Of a DNA stretch of 64,000 nucleotides, positions 7,713 through 15,294 are shown piece after piece. The position numbers were made by a program, and so were the translations under genes. The notes under the pieces were generated by a model. The model made no database searches. It worked only from the letters and a program-made list of their open reading frames with translations, and had not been told where the DNA came from. Each line of letters opens with the position of its first letter. The stretch's first letter is position 1. Source of the DNA: Amycolatopsis nalaikhensis (GTDB lineage: Bacteria; Actinomycetota; Actinomycetes; Mycobacteriales; Pseudonocardiaceae); contig NZ_CP127173.1 of NCBI RefSeq assembly GCF_030264295.1, positions 6,331,501-6,395,500 on the forward strand. The letters run 5' to 3'.

Positions 7713-9406
7713 GCTCACTTCCCCCAGGTCCAGGCCCCACCAACGCCCCGCCCGCACTGCCCGAGGGAGCCCTGCGCGTCGTCGCGCTGGGCGGCATCGG
7801 CGAAGTCGGGCGCAACATGACCGTCTTCGAGTTCGGCGGACGGCTGCTCATCGTCGACTGCGGGGTGCTCTTCCCCGAGGACGACCAGCCCGGCGTCGAC
7901 CTGATCCTGCCCGACTTCCGCGCGATCGAGGACCGCCTCGACGACATCGACGGCCTGGTGCTCACCCACGGGCACGAGGACCACATCGGTGCCGTCCCGT
8001 TCCTCCTGCGCCTGCGGCCGGACCTGCCGATCTACGGCTCCAAGTTCACCAACGCCCTGCTCGCGGCGAAGGCCAAGGAGCACCGGCAGCGACCGAACCT
8101 GATCCAGGTCCGCGAGGGCGAGCGCCGCGACGTCGGCGTGTTCAACCTCGAGTTCTTCGCGGTCAACCACTCCATCCCGGACGCGCTCGCGGTCGCGATC
8201 CGCACCCCGGCGGGCGTGGTCCTGCACACCGGCGACATCAAGCTCGACCAGCTCCCGCTCGACGGGCGCCTCACCGACCTGGCCGGGTTCTCCCGGCTGG
8301 GCGACGAGGGCGTCGACCTGTTCTGCGTCGACTCGACCAACGCCGAGGTGCCCGGGTTCGTCATGCCCGAGCGCGACATCGGCCCGGTGCTCGACGACGT
8401 CGTCCGCAAGGTCGACCAGCGCGTGATCGTGGCCTGCTTCGCCAGCCACGTGCACCGCGTCCAGCAGGTGCTCGACGCCGCGCAGCGACACGGCCGCCGG
8501 ATCGCGTTCGTCGGCCGGTCGATGGTCCGCAACATGGGGATCGCGGCCGACCTCGGCCTGCTCAACGTGCCGGAGGGCCTGCTGGTCGACCTCGACCAGG
8601 CGAGCAATCTGCCCGAAAGCAAGGTCCTGTTCGTCTCGACGGGTTCGCAGGGCGAGCCGCTCTCGGCGCTGTCGCGGATGGCGCGCGGCGAGCACCGGCA
8701 GATCTCGATCCGCGCGGGCGACACGGTCGTCCTGGCCAGCTCGATGATCCCGGGCAACGAGACCGCGGTGTTCGGCGTGGTCAACGGCCTGACCCGGCTC
8801 GGCGCGAACGTCGTCCACCAGGGCAACGCGAAGGTCCACGTGTCCGGCCACGCGTCGGCGGGGGAGCTGCTGTACCTGTACAACGCGGTGCGCCCGAGCA
8901 ACGTCATGCCGGTGCACGGCGAGTGGAAGCACCTGCGCGCGAACGGCGAGCTGGCGATCCGCACGGGTGTCGCCCCGGAGAACGTGGTCATCGCCGAGGA
9001 CGGCGTGGTCGTCGACCTGGTCGACGGCAAGGCGTCCCGCACCGGCCGCGTCGAGGTCGGGCACGTGTACGTCGACGGCCTCTCGGTCGGCGACGTCGGC
9101 GAGTCGACGTTGTCGGACCGGCTGGTCCTGGGCGAGGGCGGGTTCATCGCGATCAACGTCGCGGTGGACTCGAACACCGGCCGCGCGGTCAGCAGCCCGA
9201 CGGTGGCGGGCCGCGGCTTCTCCGACGACCCGAAGGCGCTCGACGCCGTGGTGCCGCTGGTGGAGATGGAGCTGGCGCGCACCGAGGCCGAGGGCATCAC
9301 GGACACGCACCGGATCGCCCAGGCGGTCCGCCGGGTGGTGGGCCGCTGGGTGGCGGACACCTACCGCCGCCGCCCGATGATCGTCCCGACGGTCATCCCG
9401 GTCTGA
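7709..9406 (+). CDS. rnj: Ribonuclease J
   Basis: 565 residues. Metallo-beta-lactamase/beta-CASP ribonuclease that matures and degrades RNA with 5'-3' exo- and endonuclease action. The Zn-binding THGHEDHIGA motif is at about residues 86-95, further ligands lie in VNHSIPDALAV and LHTGDIKLDQ, and the beta-CASP and C-terminal domains follow (SGHASAGELL, VMPVHGEWKHL). GTG 7709 overlaps the dapA stop. A long perfect hairpin at 9416-9453 terminates the dapA-rnj unit. Confidence 0.96.
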   Translation: MSSLPPGPGPTNAPPALPEGALRVVALGGIGEVGRNMTVFEFGGRLLIVDCGVLFPEDDQPGVDLILPDFRAIEDRLDDIDGLVLTHGHEDHIGAVPFLLRLRPDLPIYGSKFTNALLAAKAKEHRQRPNLIQVREGERRDVGVFNLEFFAVNHSIPDALAVAIRTPAGVVLHTGDIKLDQLPLDGRLTDLAGFSRLGDEGVDLFCVDSTNAEVPGFVMPERDIGPVLDDVVRKVDQRVIVACFASHVHRVQQVLDAAQRHGRRIAFVGRSMVRNMGIAADLGLLNVPEGLLVDLDQASNLPESKVLFVSTGSQGEPLSALSRMARGEHRQISIRAGDTVVLASSMIPGNETAVFGVVNGLTRLGANVVHQGNAKVHVSGHASAGELLYLYNAVRPSNVMPVHGEWKHLRANGELAIRTGVAPENVVIAEDGVVVDLVDGKASRTGRVEVGHVYVDGLSVGDVGESTLSDRLVLGEGGFIAINVAVDSNTGRAVSSPTVAGRGFSDDPKALDAVVPLVEMELARTEAEGITDTHRIAQAVRRVVGRWVADTYRRRPMIVPTVIPV

Positions 9407-9415
9407 CCAAGCTTC

Positions 9416-9453
9416 GTGAAGGCCACCTCGAGGTTTCTCGAGGTGGCCTTCAC
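9416..9453 (+). terminator. Hairpin terminator after RNase J gene
   Basis: Perfect 17-bp stem (GTGAAGGCCACCTCGAG and its complement) closed by a 4-nt loop, 9 bp after the rnj stop. A related GTGAAGGCC hairpin lies after pbpB at about 50327, so this may be a mobile or amplified hairpin family in the genome. Confidence 0.8.
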
Positions 9454-9560
9454 GGCTTTCCGGCGCGCCTGAGGCTGTTAGGCCGTCTGGACCACGAGCC
9501 GCCGCTTTGCCGCGGGCTAACCTTGGTCCCCACCCCGCCTCACGCAGAGAGGCCGCGCCG

Positions 9561-11189
9561 ATGGGACGTCACTCGGACGGCAGACGACGCCGGCTGCTCG
9601 TGCCCGCCCTCGCGACGGGCCTCGTGCTCGTGCTCGGGGCCGCGGCTTGGGTGACCGTCTCGGTCGTGCGTGCGCGGCCGACGTGCGAGCAGCCGGCCCA
9701 GGTCCTGGTCACCGCGTCGGCGGACATCGCCCCGGCGCTCTCGCTCGTCGCGCGGGGGCTCGACCTCGAGTGCGGCAGCGTCGAGGTCCAGACCAGGGAG
9801 GCGACGCAGGTCGCCGAGCGGTTGGCGATGTCCGACGGCAGCCCGCGGCCGCAGGTCTGGGTGCCGGACTCGACGCTCGCGTTGCGCCGCGCCCGCCAGC
9901 TCGGCGCCGCCGACGTCCCGGAATCGGGGTCCTCGGTGGCCAGCTCACCGGTGGTGCTCGCGGTCGCCGAGGACGTCGTCAAGGGGCGCACGCCGACGTG
10001 GGACGAGGTGCTCGCCGCGCCGGGCGCCGTCCCGGGGATGCCCGACCCGTCACGCGACGCGGTGGGCGCACTGGCGTTGCTCGGCCTGCGCGACAGCGTG
10101 AAGACGGCCGCCGAGCCGTCGGGGGCGTACGTCGCGTTGCTGCGGCGGTTCTCGGCGAACACCCTCGGCGCGGAGACGGATTTGATCGCCCGCCTGCCGG
10201 GCTCGAGCGACGGCGGCGGCACGGCGGCGGTGACGGCGTTCCCGGCGTCGGAGAACTCGGTGCTGCGCCACAACATCGAGGACGCGACATCGCCGCTGGT
10301 CGCCGTCTACTCGACGGCGGTGCCCACTTTGGACTACCCGTTCGCCGAGCTGGGCGGGGTTTCGCCGCGGCAACGGCCGATCGTCGACGCGCTGCGGGCC
10401 GCAGTGCTCGGCGACGCGGGCGCGGTCGCGATCGCGGAGACCGGGCTGCGCGCGGCGGGCGGGCAGGCGCTGAGGACGCACACGGACGACCCGCGCGTGA
10501 ACCCGGCCGGCTTCCGGGCGGCGAACCTCCCGCCGTCGGCGGTGGTCGACGAGCTGCTCAACCAGTGGGCGGGGGTCAACCTGAGCGCGCGGGTGCAGGT
10601 GCTGATCGACGTGTCGGGGTCGATGAACGCACAGGTGCCGGGCACGTCGCTGAACCGGATGCAGCTGACGGCCGAGGCGACGCAGAAGGCGTTGCACCTG
10701 TTCAAACCGGCGACGCAGCTGAGAATGCTGGCATTCTCGACCAAGCTCGACGGCGACAAGGACTACCGCGAAATCCTCCCGATGGCTTCGGTGGCCGCGC
10801 ACCTGGCGAGCGGCGCGCAGGACAAGCTGGCCCAGCTGAAGGCAACACCGGACGGCGGAACGGGGCTGTACGACACGATCCTGGACGCGTACCGCACGGC
10901 CCGCCGAGAGTGGGAGCCGGGCAGGCTGAACCTGGTGATCGTGATGACGGACGGCCGCAACGAGGACCCGCGCTCGATCTCCCGCGCGGATTTGCTGACG
11001 GAGCTGGCGAAGCTCCAGGACCCCAGGCGCCCGATCCCGCTGATCGGCGTGGGCGTGGGCCCGGACGCCGACAAAGGGGAGCTGGACCAGCTGACCGCGG
11101 CGACGGGCGGTCAGGCGTTCGTAGCGCCGGACCCGGCGAAGATCACGGACGTGTTTTTCGGGGCTCTGAGCCGGATCGCCGGCGGATGA
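9561..11189 (+). CDS. Membrane-anchored substrate-binding / VWA-domain fusion protein
   Basis: 542 residues. N-terminal basic segment and transmembrane helix (about 13-35) anchor it outside the cell. The middle (about 40-300) resembles a periplasmic binding-protein fold (VLVTASADIAPALSLVARGL, QVWVPDSTLALRRA, SSPVVLAVAEDVV), of the molybdate/extracellular solute-binding class. The C-terminal domain is a von Willebrand A fold with the MIDAS motif DVSGSMN near residue 350 and IVMTDGRNEDP later. ATG 9561 is preceded by GAGAGG. Its 3' end overlaps the convergent permease gene by 47 bp. The role is unknown; ligand-dependent protein binding is a plausible guess. Confidence 0.85.
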   Translation: MGRHSDGRRRRLLVPALATGLVLVLGAAAWVTVSVVRARPTCEQPAQVLVTASADIAPALSLVARGLDLECGSVEVQTREATQVAERLAMSDGSPRPQVWVPDSTLALRRARQLGAADVPESGSSVASSPVVLAVAEDVVKGRTPTWDEVLAAPGAVPGMPDPSRDAVGALALLGLRDSVKTAAEPSGAYVALLRRFSANTLGAETDLIARLPGSSDGGGTAAVTAFPASENSVLRHNIEDATSPLVAVYSTAVPTLDYPFAELGGVSPRQRPIVDALRAAVLGDAGAVAIAETGLRAAGGQALRTHTDDPRVNPAGFRAANLPPSAVVDELLNQWAGVNLSARVQVLIDVSGSMNAQVPGTSLNRMQLTAEATQKALHLFKPATQLRMLAFSTKLDGDKDYREILPMASVAAHLASGAQDKLAQLKATPDGGTGLYDTILDAYRTARREWEPGRLNLVIVMTDGRNEDPRSISRADLLTELAKLQDPRRPIPLIGVGVGPDADKGELDQLTAATGGQAFVAPDPAKITDVFFGALSRIAGG

Positions 11190-12516
11190 GGGCGTAAACG
11201 CCCAGGATCACCGCGAGGCTGATCAGGCTCAGGTACAGCTGCGCCCGCGTGTCCGCGTCCACGAACAACATCGACGCCACCACGACCAGGGTCAACCCCA
11301 GCGTCAGCCAGCTCAGCCACGGATAACCCCACATCCGCAGCTTCAACCGATCCGGCGCCGAAGCCTCCAGCGACCGCCGCATCCGCAGTTGCGATCCGCA
11401 GATGATCGCGTACACGAACAACGCCACCGCGCCCGCCGAGTTGATGATGAAGTAGAAGATCTTGTCCGGTGACACGTAACTCATCACCACCGCGACGTAC
11501 CCGACCGAAGTGGACGCCAGGATCGCCTTCCACGGCACTCCGCGCGCGTTCGTGTCCGCGATCCACGACGGTGCCCACCCGTGCCTGCGCAACGCGAACA
11601 ACATCCGGGATGCCGTGTACAGCCCCGAATTCAGCACCGACAACGCCGCCGTCAGGACCACCGCACTGACCAATGTGGACGCCGCCGGGATGCCGAACCG
11701 GCTGAACGCCGCCGCGAACGGGCTCGTCTCGCTCGGGATCTCGCGCCACGGTGTGATCATCACCAGCAGCGCCACCGAGCCCACGTAGAACACGATCACC
11801 CGCCAGACGATCGTCGACGTCGCCTTGCGGACCGCCGTCTCCGGCTGGTCGGACTCCGCCGCCGCGATCGTCACGATCTCCGCTCCGAAGTACGAGAAGA
11901 TCACGATCACCACGCCGTGCACCACCGAAAACGGGCCCTGCGCGACGAAGCCGTCCAGGCTGATGTTGCCCACCGAGAAGTGCGCGCCCGGCCAGAGCCC
12001 CAGCACGAACAGTGCCCCCAGCACCAGGAACACCACGATCGTCGCGACCTTGATCGACGCCAGCCAGAACTCCGTCTCGCCGAACGACCGCGCCGACGCC
12101 AGGTTCGTCGCCGTCAGCAGCAGCATCAACCCCAGCGAGAACACCCACTGCGGCACGCCGGGAATCCAGCCCTGCAGGATCTTCGCGCCCGCCACCGCCT
12201 CGAACGCGACCACGCCGACCCAGAAGTACCAGTACAGCCAGCCGATCGTGAAGCCGGCCCAGCCGCCCAGCGAGTCGCGCGCGTACTCCATGAACGAGCC
12301 CAGTGCCGGCGCCGCCGTCGCCATCTCGCCGAGCATCCGCATCACGAGCACGACCAGCAGCCCGCCGAGTGCATACGACAAGACCGCGGCCGGGCCGACG
12401 GTGTGGATCACCGCGCCGCTGCCGATGAACAGGCTCGCGCCGATGATGCCGCCGAGGGCGATCATCCGGACGTGCCGCTGGCGCAACTCGGGCCGCAGCC
12501 CGGACTTCGTCGTCAA
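11143..12516 (-). CDS. APC-family amino acid permease
   Basis: 457 residues with about 12 predicted transmembrane helices. The N-terminus RPELRQRHVRMIALGGIIGA and GSGAVIHTVGPAAVLSYAL are typical of the amino acid transporter (AAT/GabP-like) branch of the APC superfamily, which imports amino acids with protons. Start TTG 12516 is preferred: GGAGGAAG lies 7 nt upstream and the conserved N-terminus begins right after it; the longer upstream frame has non-coding character. Substrate is not predictable from sequence. Its 3' end overlaps the VWA gene on the opposite strand. Confidence 0.9.
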   Translation of the reverse strand: MTTKSGLRPELRQRHVRMIALGGIIGASLFIGSGAVIHTVGPAAVLSYALGGLLVVLVMRMLGEMATAAPALGSFMEYARDSLGGWAGFTIGWLYWYFWVGVVAFEAVAGAKILQGWIPGVPQWVFSLGLMLLLTATNLASARSFGETEFWLASIKVATIVVFLVLGALFVLGLWPGAHFSVGNISLDGFVAQGPFSVVHGVVIVIFSYFGAEIVTIAAAESDQPETAVRKATSTIVWRVIVFYVGSVALLVMITPWREIPSETSPFAAAFSRFGIPAASTLVSAVVLTAALSVLNSGLYTASRMLFALRRHGWAPSWIADTNARGVPWKAILASTSVGYVAVVMSYVSPDKIFYFIINSAGAVALFVYAIICGSQLRMRRSLEASAPDRLKLRMWGYPWLSWLTLGLTLVVVASMLFVDADTRAQLYLSLISLAVILGVYALIRRRSGSEPRKTRP

Positions 12517-12593
12517 GGTGCTTCCTCCCCGGGTGAGCGCGGATCGCGGGATTCTCGCACCCGAAAGCCGTCCGGTGAAGAATTTGCGCAACG

Positions 12594-13541
12594 TCAGTGC
12601 GTGAGGATCTCCGACTTGCGCTGCACCAGGTACGCCCCGGCCAGCAGGATGGCCGCGCCGAGCAGCTGGACCCACGCCAGCTCCTCGCCGATCAACGCCC
12701 AGGCCGCCACGGTCGTGATGACCGGCTCGACCAGCCCCAGCACGCTCGCCACCGACGCGGGCAGGTGCCGCAGCGCCGAAATCCCGCAGACGTACGCCAG
12801 CACCGTCGCGACCAGCACCAGCAGGACCAGCAGCAGCCACACCGGCGGGTGCCACGCACCGAACTCGACGTCCACGCCGAGCAGCCCGACCGGCCACGTC
12901 CACGGCGGCGCGACCAGGCTGATCAGCACCGCGCCGATCACCATGCCCCAGGTGACCAGCCCGAGCGGATCGATGTCGGCCACCGCGCGCTCGCCGAGCA
13001 GGAAGTACCCGGCCGAGCACAGGGCCGCGCCGAAGCCCGCGAGCAGCCCGACGCCGTTCAGCGTGACGCCCTGCCAGACCTGCGCGACCAGCGACAACCC
13101 GACCATCGCCAGCGCGATCCCGCCCCACACCGACCGCGGCAGCCGGTGCCGCCGCACGAACCGCACCCACAGCGCGATGAGCACCGGCGAGACGAACTCC
13201 AGCAGGATCGCGATGCCGACCGGGATCCGGCCCGCGGCGACGAAGTAGAGCAGCTGCACGCCGGCCACCCCCAGCAGGCCGTACCCGGCCAGCACCGGCA
13301 GCTCGGCCCGGCGCACCCGCAGCTTGCGCGGCGCCACCAGCGCCACGCCGACGAGCAGCACGGCCCCGGCGAGCCCGATCCGCATCGCGGCCACCTGCTC
13401 CGGGCTGAACCCGGCGGACATCGCGGACTTGCCCAGCGTGCCCGACGTGCTGAAGAACAACGCGGCGAGCAGGACAAGCGTGGTCCCGCGGCCGCGGTGG
13501 GCGACGCGGGGAGGCGCGAGGACGGGCAGCTCGGTGGTCAC
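12594..13541 (-). CDS. EamA/DMT-family transporter (RhtA-like)
   Basis: 315 residues with ten hydrophobic segments in two EamA repeats (first about 20-155, second about 165-300; GLVEPVITTVAAWALIGEEL is the second-repeat signature). DMT exporters of this type remove amino acids or other small metabolites. Start GTG 13541 has TAGAGT 7 nt upstream and no ribosome-binding site, so it is likely leaderless. An identical element precedes wrbA. Substrate unknown. Confidence 0.88.
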   Translation of the reverse strand: MTTELPVLAPPRVAHRGRGTTLVLLAALFFSTSGTLGKSAMSAGFSPEQVAAMRIGLAGAVLLVGVALVAPRKLRVRRAELPVLAGYGLLGVAGVQLLYFVAAGRIPVGIAILLEFVSPVLIALWVRFVRRHRLPRSVWGGIALAMVGLSLVAQVWQGVTLNGVGLLAGFGAALCSAGYFLLGERAVADIDPLGLVTWGMVIGAVLISLVAPPWTWPVGLLGVDVEFGAWHPPVWLLLVLLVLVATVLAYVCGISALRHLPASVASVLGLVEPVITTVAAWALIGEELAWVQLLGAAILLAGAYLVQRKSEILTH

Positions 13542-13548
13542 CGTCGCG

Positions 13549-13554
13549 ACTCTA
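13549..13554 (-). promoter_or_regulatory. Putative -10 element (TAGAGT) for leaderless EamA transporter mRNA
   Basis: TAGAGT on the minus strand, 7 nt before the GTG start. The context CCTAGAGTCGCG is repeated almost base for base before wrbA at 14213-14218. Confidence 0.45.
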
Positions 13555-13590
13555 GGGCTCGCCGCGTGACTGCCGAAACGGTTTTTCCGG

Positions 13591-14205
13591 TTACTCCGCC
13601 TGCTTCAGCCCGGTGGCGACGTGCGTTGTGATGGTGGCCAGCCGCTTGCCCTGGACCCGCAGCGCGCCGAGCGCCAGCTCGTCCGGCGCCGCCGACTTGC
13701 GCGAGACGAACGAGCCGCCGTACGGGTTGCCCGACTCCATCAGGTGCGGGTCGGCGTAACCGAGCGGGACGACGATCGCACCCCAGTGGTAGAAGACGTT
13801 GTTGATCGCCAGCAGCGTCGACTCGAGGCCGCCGTGCCTCGTCGACGCCGTGGTGAACGACCTCGCGACCTTGTCGGCCAGCTTTCCCTGCGCCCACAAC
13901 CCACCCGTGCTGTCCAAATAGGACTTGAGCTGGGCGGCCGGGCCGCCGAACCGGGTCGGGCTGCCGACCGCGAGGCCGTCGGCCCACTCGAGGTCGGCGA
14001 GGGTGGCCAGGTCGTGGTGCGGTCCGGCGTCCACCCAGGCCTGCCAGCGCGGGTTCTTCGCGACGGCGTCGGCGGGCGCGGTCTCCGGCACGGTCCGCAC
14101 GCGCACGTCGGCGCCGGTTTCGCGGGCCCCCGCGGCGAGGGACTCGGCGAGGGCGGCGGTGTTCCCGGTCGCGCTGTAGTAGACGACGAGTATCCGTGTG
14201 CTCAC
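13591..14205 (-). CDS. wrbA: NAD(P)H:quinone oxidoreductase, WrbA family
   Basis: 204 residues. Flavodoxin-like: the phosphate loop YYSATGNTAALAESLA at the N-terminus binds FMN, followed by GSPTRFGGPAAQLKSYLDS and STRHGGLESTLLAINNVFYH, both hallmarks of WrbA, and GNPYGGSFVSR near the end. Two-electron reduction of quinones without semiquinone release is the family role. It starts at GTG 14205 with TAGAGT 7 nt upstream (leaderless). The downstream EamA gene has its own copy of this promoter element. Confidence 0.93.
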   Translation of the reverse strand: MSTRILVVYYSATGNTAALAESLAAGARETGADVRVRTVPETAPADAVAKNPRWQAWVDAGPHHDLATLADLEWADGLAVGSPTRFGGPAAQLKSYLDSTGGLWAQGKLADKVARSFTTASTRHGGLESTLLAINNVFYHWGAIVVPLGYADPHLMESGNPYGGSFVSRKSAAPDELALGALRVQGKRLATITTHVATGLKQAE

Positions 14206-14212
14206 CCCCGCG

Positions 14213-14218
14213 ACTCTA
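14213..14218 (-). promoter_or_regulatory. Putative -10 element (TAGAGT) for leaderless wrbA mRNA
   Basis: TAGAGT on the minus strand, 7 nt before the wrbA GTG at 14205; no Shine-Dalgarno sequence fits between. Confidence 0.45.
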
Positions 14219-14238
14219 GGGGCGCCGGAAGTCGTGTC

Positions 14239-15054
14239 TCAGGATCCGGACTTCGGCTTCCACGGGCTGACCGTGTCGGTCGGCCGCGTCGGGTCGTGGA
14301 AGCGGGGCCGGTCGAGCTCGTCGCGCCGCAGCGGGACCAGGCCGTCGGTGATCGCCTGCATGATCTTCGCGTGCGCGCGCACGCCGGCGCCGGGCCGCTC
14401 CGGCTCGACGTCCGACAGGTCGACGGGCTCGCCGAAGTGCACCCGGAACTTCGGGCGGCGCAGGGGAGCGCTGAGCCCGGAACGGGCGAGCGGGACCAGG
14501 TCGGCCGGGCCGTTGACGGTCTCGGTGCCCCAGTAGACGGCCTCGTGCGCGCCCCACTGGCTGATCGGGATCACCGGCACCCCCGAGGCGAGCGCCAGCC
14601 GCGCCGCGCCGGTCTTGCCGCGCTCCGGCCACAGGCCCGGGTCGTGGCTGATCCGGCCCTCGGGGTAGACGATGATCGGCTCGCGCGTGGTCTTCATCGC
14701 CTCGACGGCCTCGGCGAACTGCCCGACGGCGGTCCCGGCGTGCTTCCGGTCGACCCGCAGGTGGCCGCTGACCCGCAGGGCGGGCCCGATCACGGGCGCG
14801 TCGAGGATGCCCCCGGCCAGCATGAACCGCGGGTTGATGCCGATCCGCTTGCACGCCGCCATCAGCACGAACGCGTCGAACACGCCGATGTGGTTGGCCG
14901 CCATCAGCAGCGGCTTGCCGCGCAGCTGCGCCGGGATCCGGCCGGTGACGGTGAGCCGCCCGACCAGGTTCACCAGCCCGCGGTCGATGTTCAGCATGGT
15001 CCGCCAGATGGCGGGGGCCCGGCGGGAGGTGTTGTCGGAGTGCAGCGCGACCAT
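14239..15054 (-). CDS. 1-acylglycerol-3-phosphate acyltransferase (PlsC family)
   Basis: 271 residues. Acyltransferase block I NHIGVFDAF (NHx4D with D replaced within NHIGVFD), block II region GHLRVDRKHAG, block III YPEGRISHDPGL and the block IV region VPVIPISQWGAHE are all present. The family transfers an acyl chain to lysophosphatidic acid at the cytoplasmic membrane. ATG 15054 is chosen as the last good start before the conserved region; an in-frame start a little upstream cannot be excluded. A cluster of short repeats lies just upstream at 15105-15193. Confidence 0.88.
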   Translation of the reverse strand: MVALHSDNTSRRAPAIWRTMLNIDRGLVNLVGRLTVTGRIPAQLRGKPLLMAANHIGVFDAFVLMAACKRIGINPRFMLAGGILDAPVIGPALRVSGHLRVDRKHAGTAVGQFAEAVEAMKTTREPIIVYPEGRISHDPGLWPERGKTGAARLALASGVPVIPISQWGAHEAVYWGTETVNGPADLVPLARSGLSAPLRRPKFRVHFGEPVDLSDVEPERPGAGVRAHAKIMQAITDGLVPLRRDELDRPRFHDPTRPTDTVSPWKPKSGS

Positions 15055-15104
15055 GGGCAGAGCATGGCAGACGCCGATTTCACCCGTTTGCGCACCGGCG
15101 GCCC

Positions 15105-15193
15105 AAGCGCCCCAAGGCGGCCTTGGTTGCGTCTGACGCACCCAAGGCGGCCTTCGTTGCGTCTGACGCACCGAAGGCCACATTGGGGCGCTT
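15105..15193. repeat. Tandem 30-bp repeats inside an 11-bp inverted repeat
   Basis: Two 30-bp units (15111-15140 and 15141-15170) differ at one position, and a third partial unit follows. Each contains the short palindrome GCGTCTGACGC and the arm AAGGCGGCCTT. The whole cluster is enclosed by AAGCGCCCCAA (15105-15115) and TTGGGGCGCTT (15183-15193). It lies between the divergent plsC-like gene and ftsK. Confidence 0.8.
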
Positions 15194-15282
15194 TCACCCG
15201 GATGGCCCCTCATGCTCCCGGTGTGAGACAGAAGTTCACCCTGCGCTGCGAGTGGCGCATGTGACGAAACGTCGTCGCCGGT

Positions 15283-15288
15283 TACCGT
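15283..15288 (+). promoter_or_regulatory. Putative -10 element (TACCGT) for leaderless ftsK mRNA
   Basis: TACCGT ends 6 nt before the ftsK ATG at 15295. There is no Shine-Dalgarno motif in the gap. Confidence 0.45.
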
Positions 15289-15294
15289 TGAGGC

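Noticed and set aside
11143..11189. 47-bp overlap of convergent genes as an antisense regulatory device
   Set aside because: Short 3' overlaps are common in compact genomes; nothing else suggests regulation.
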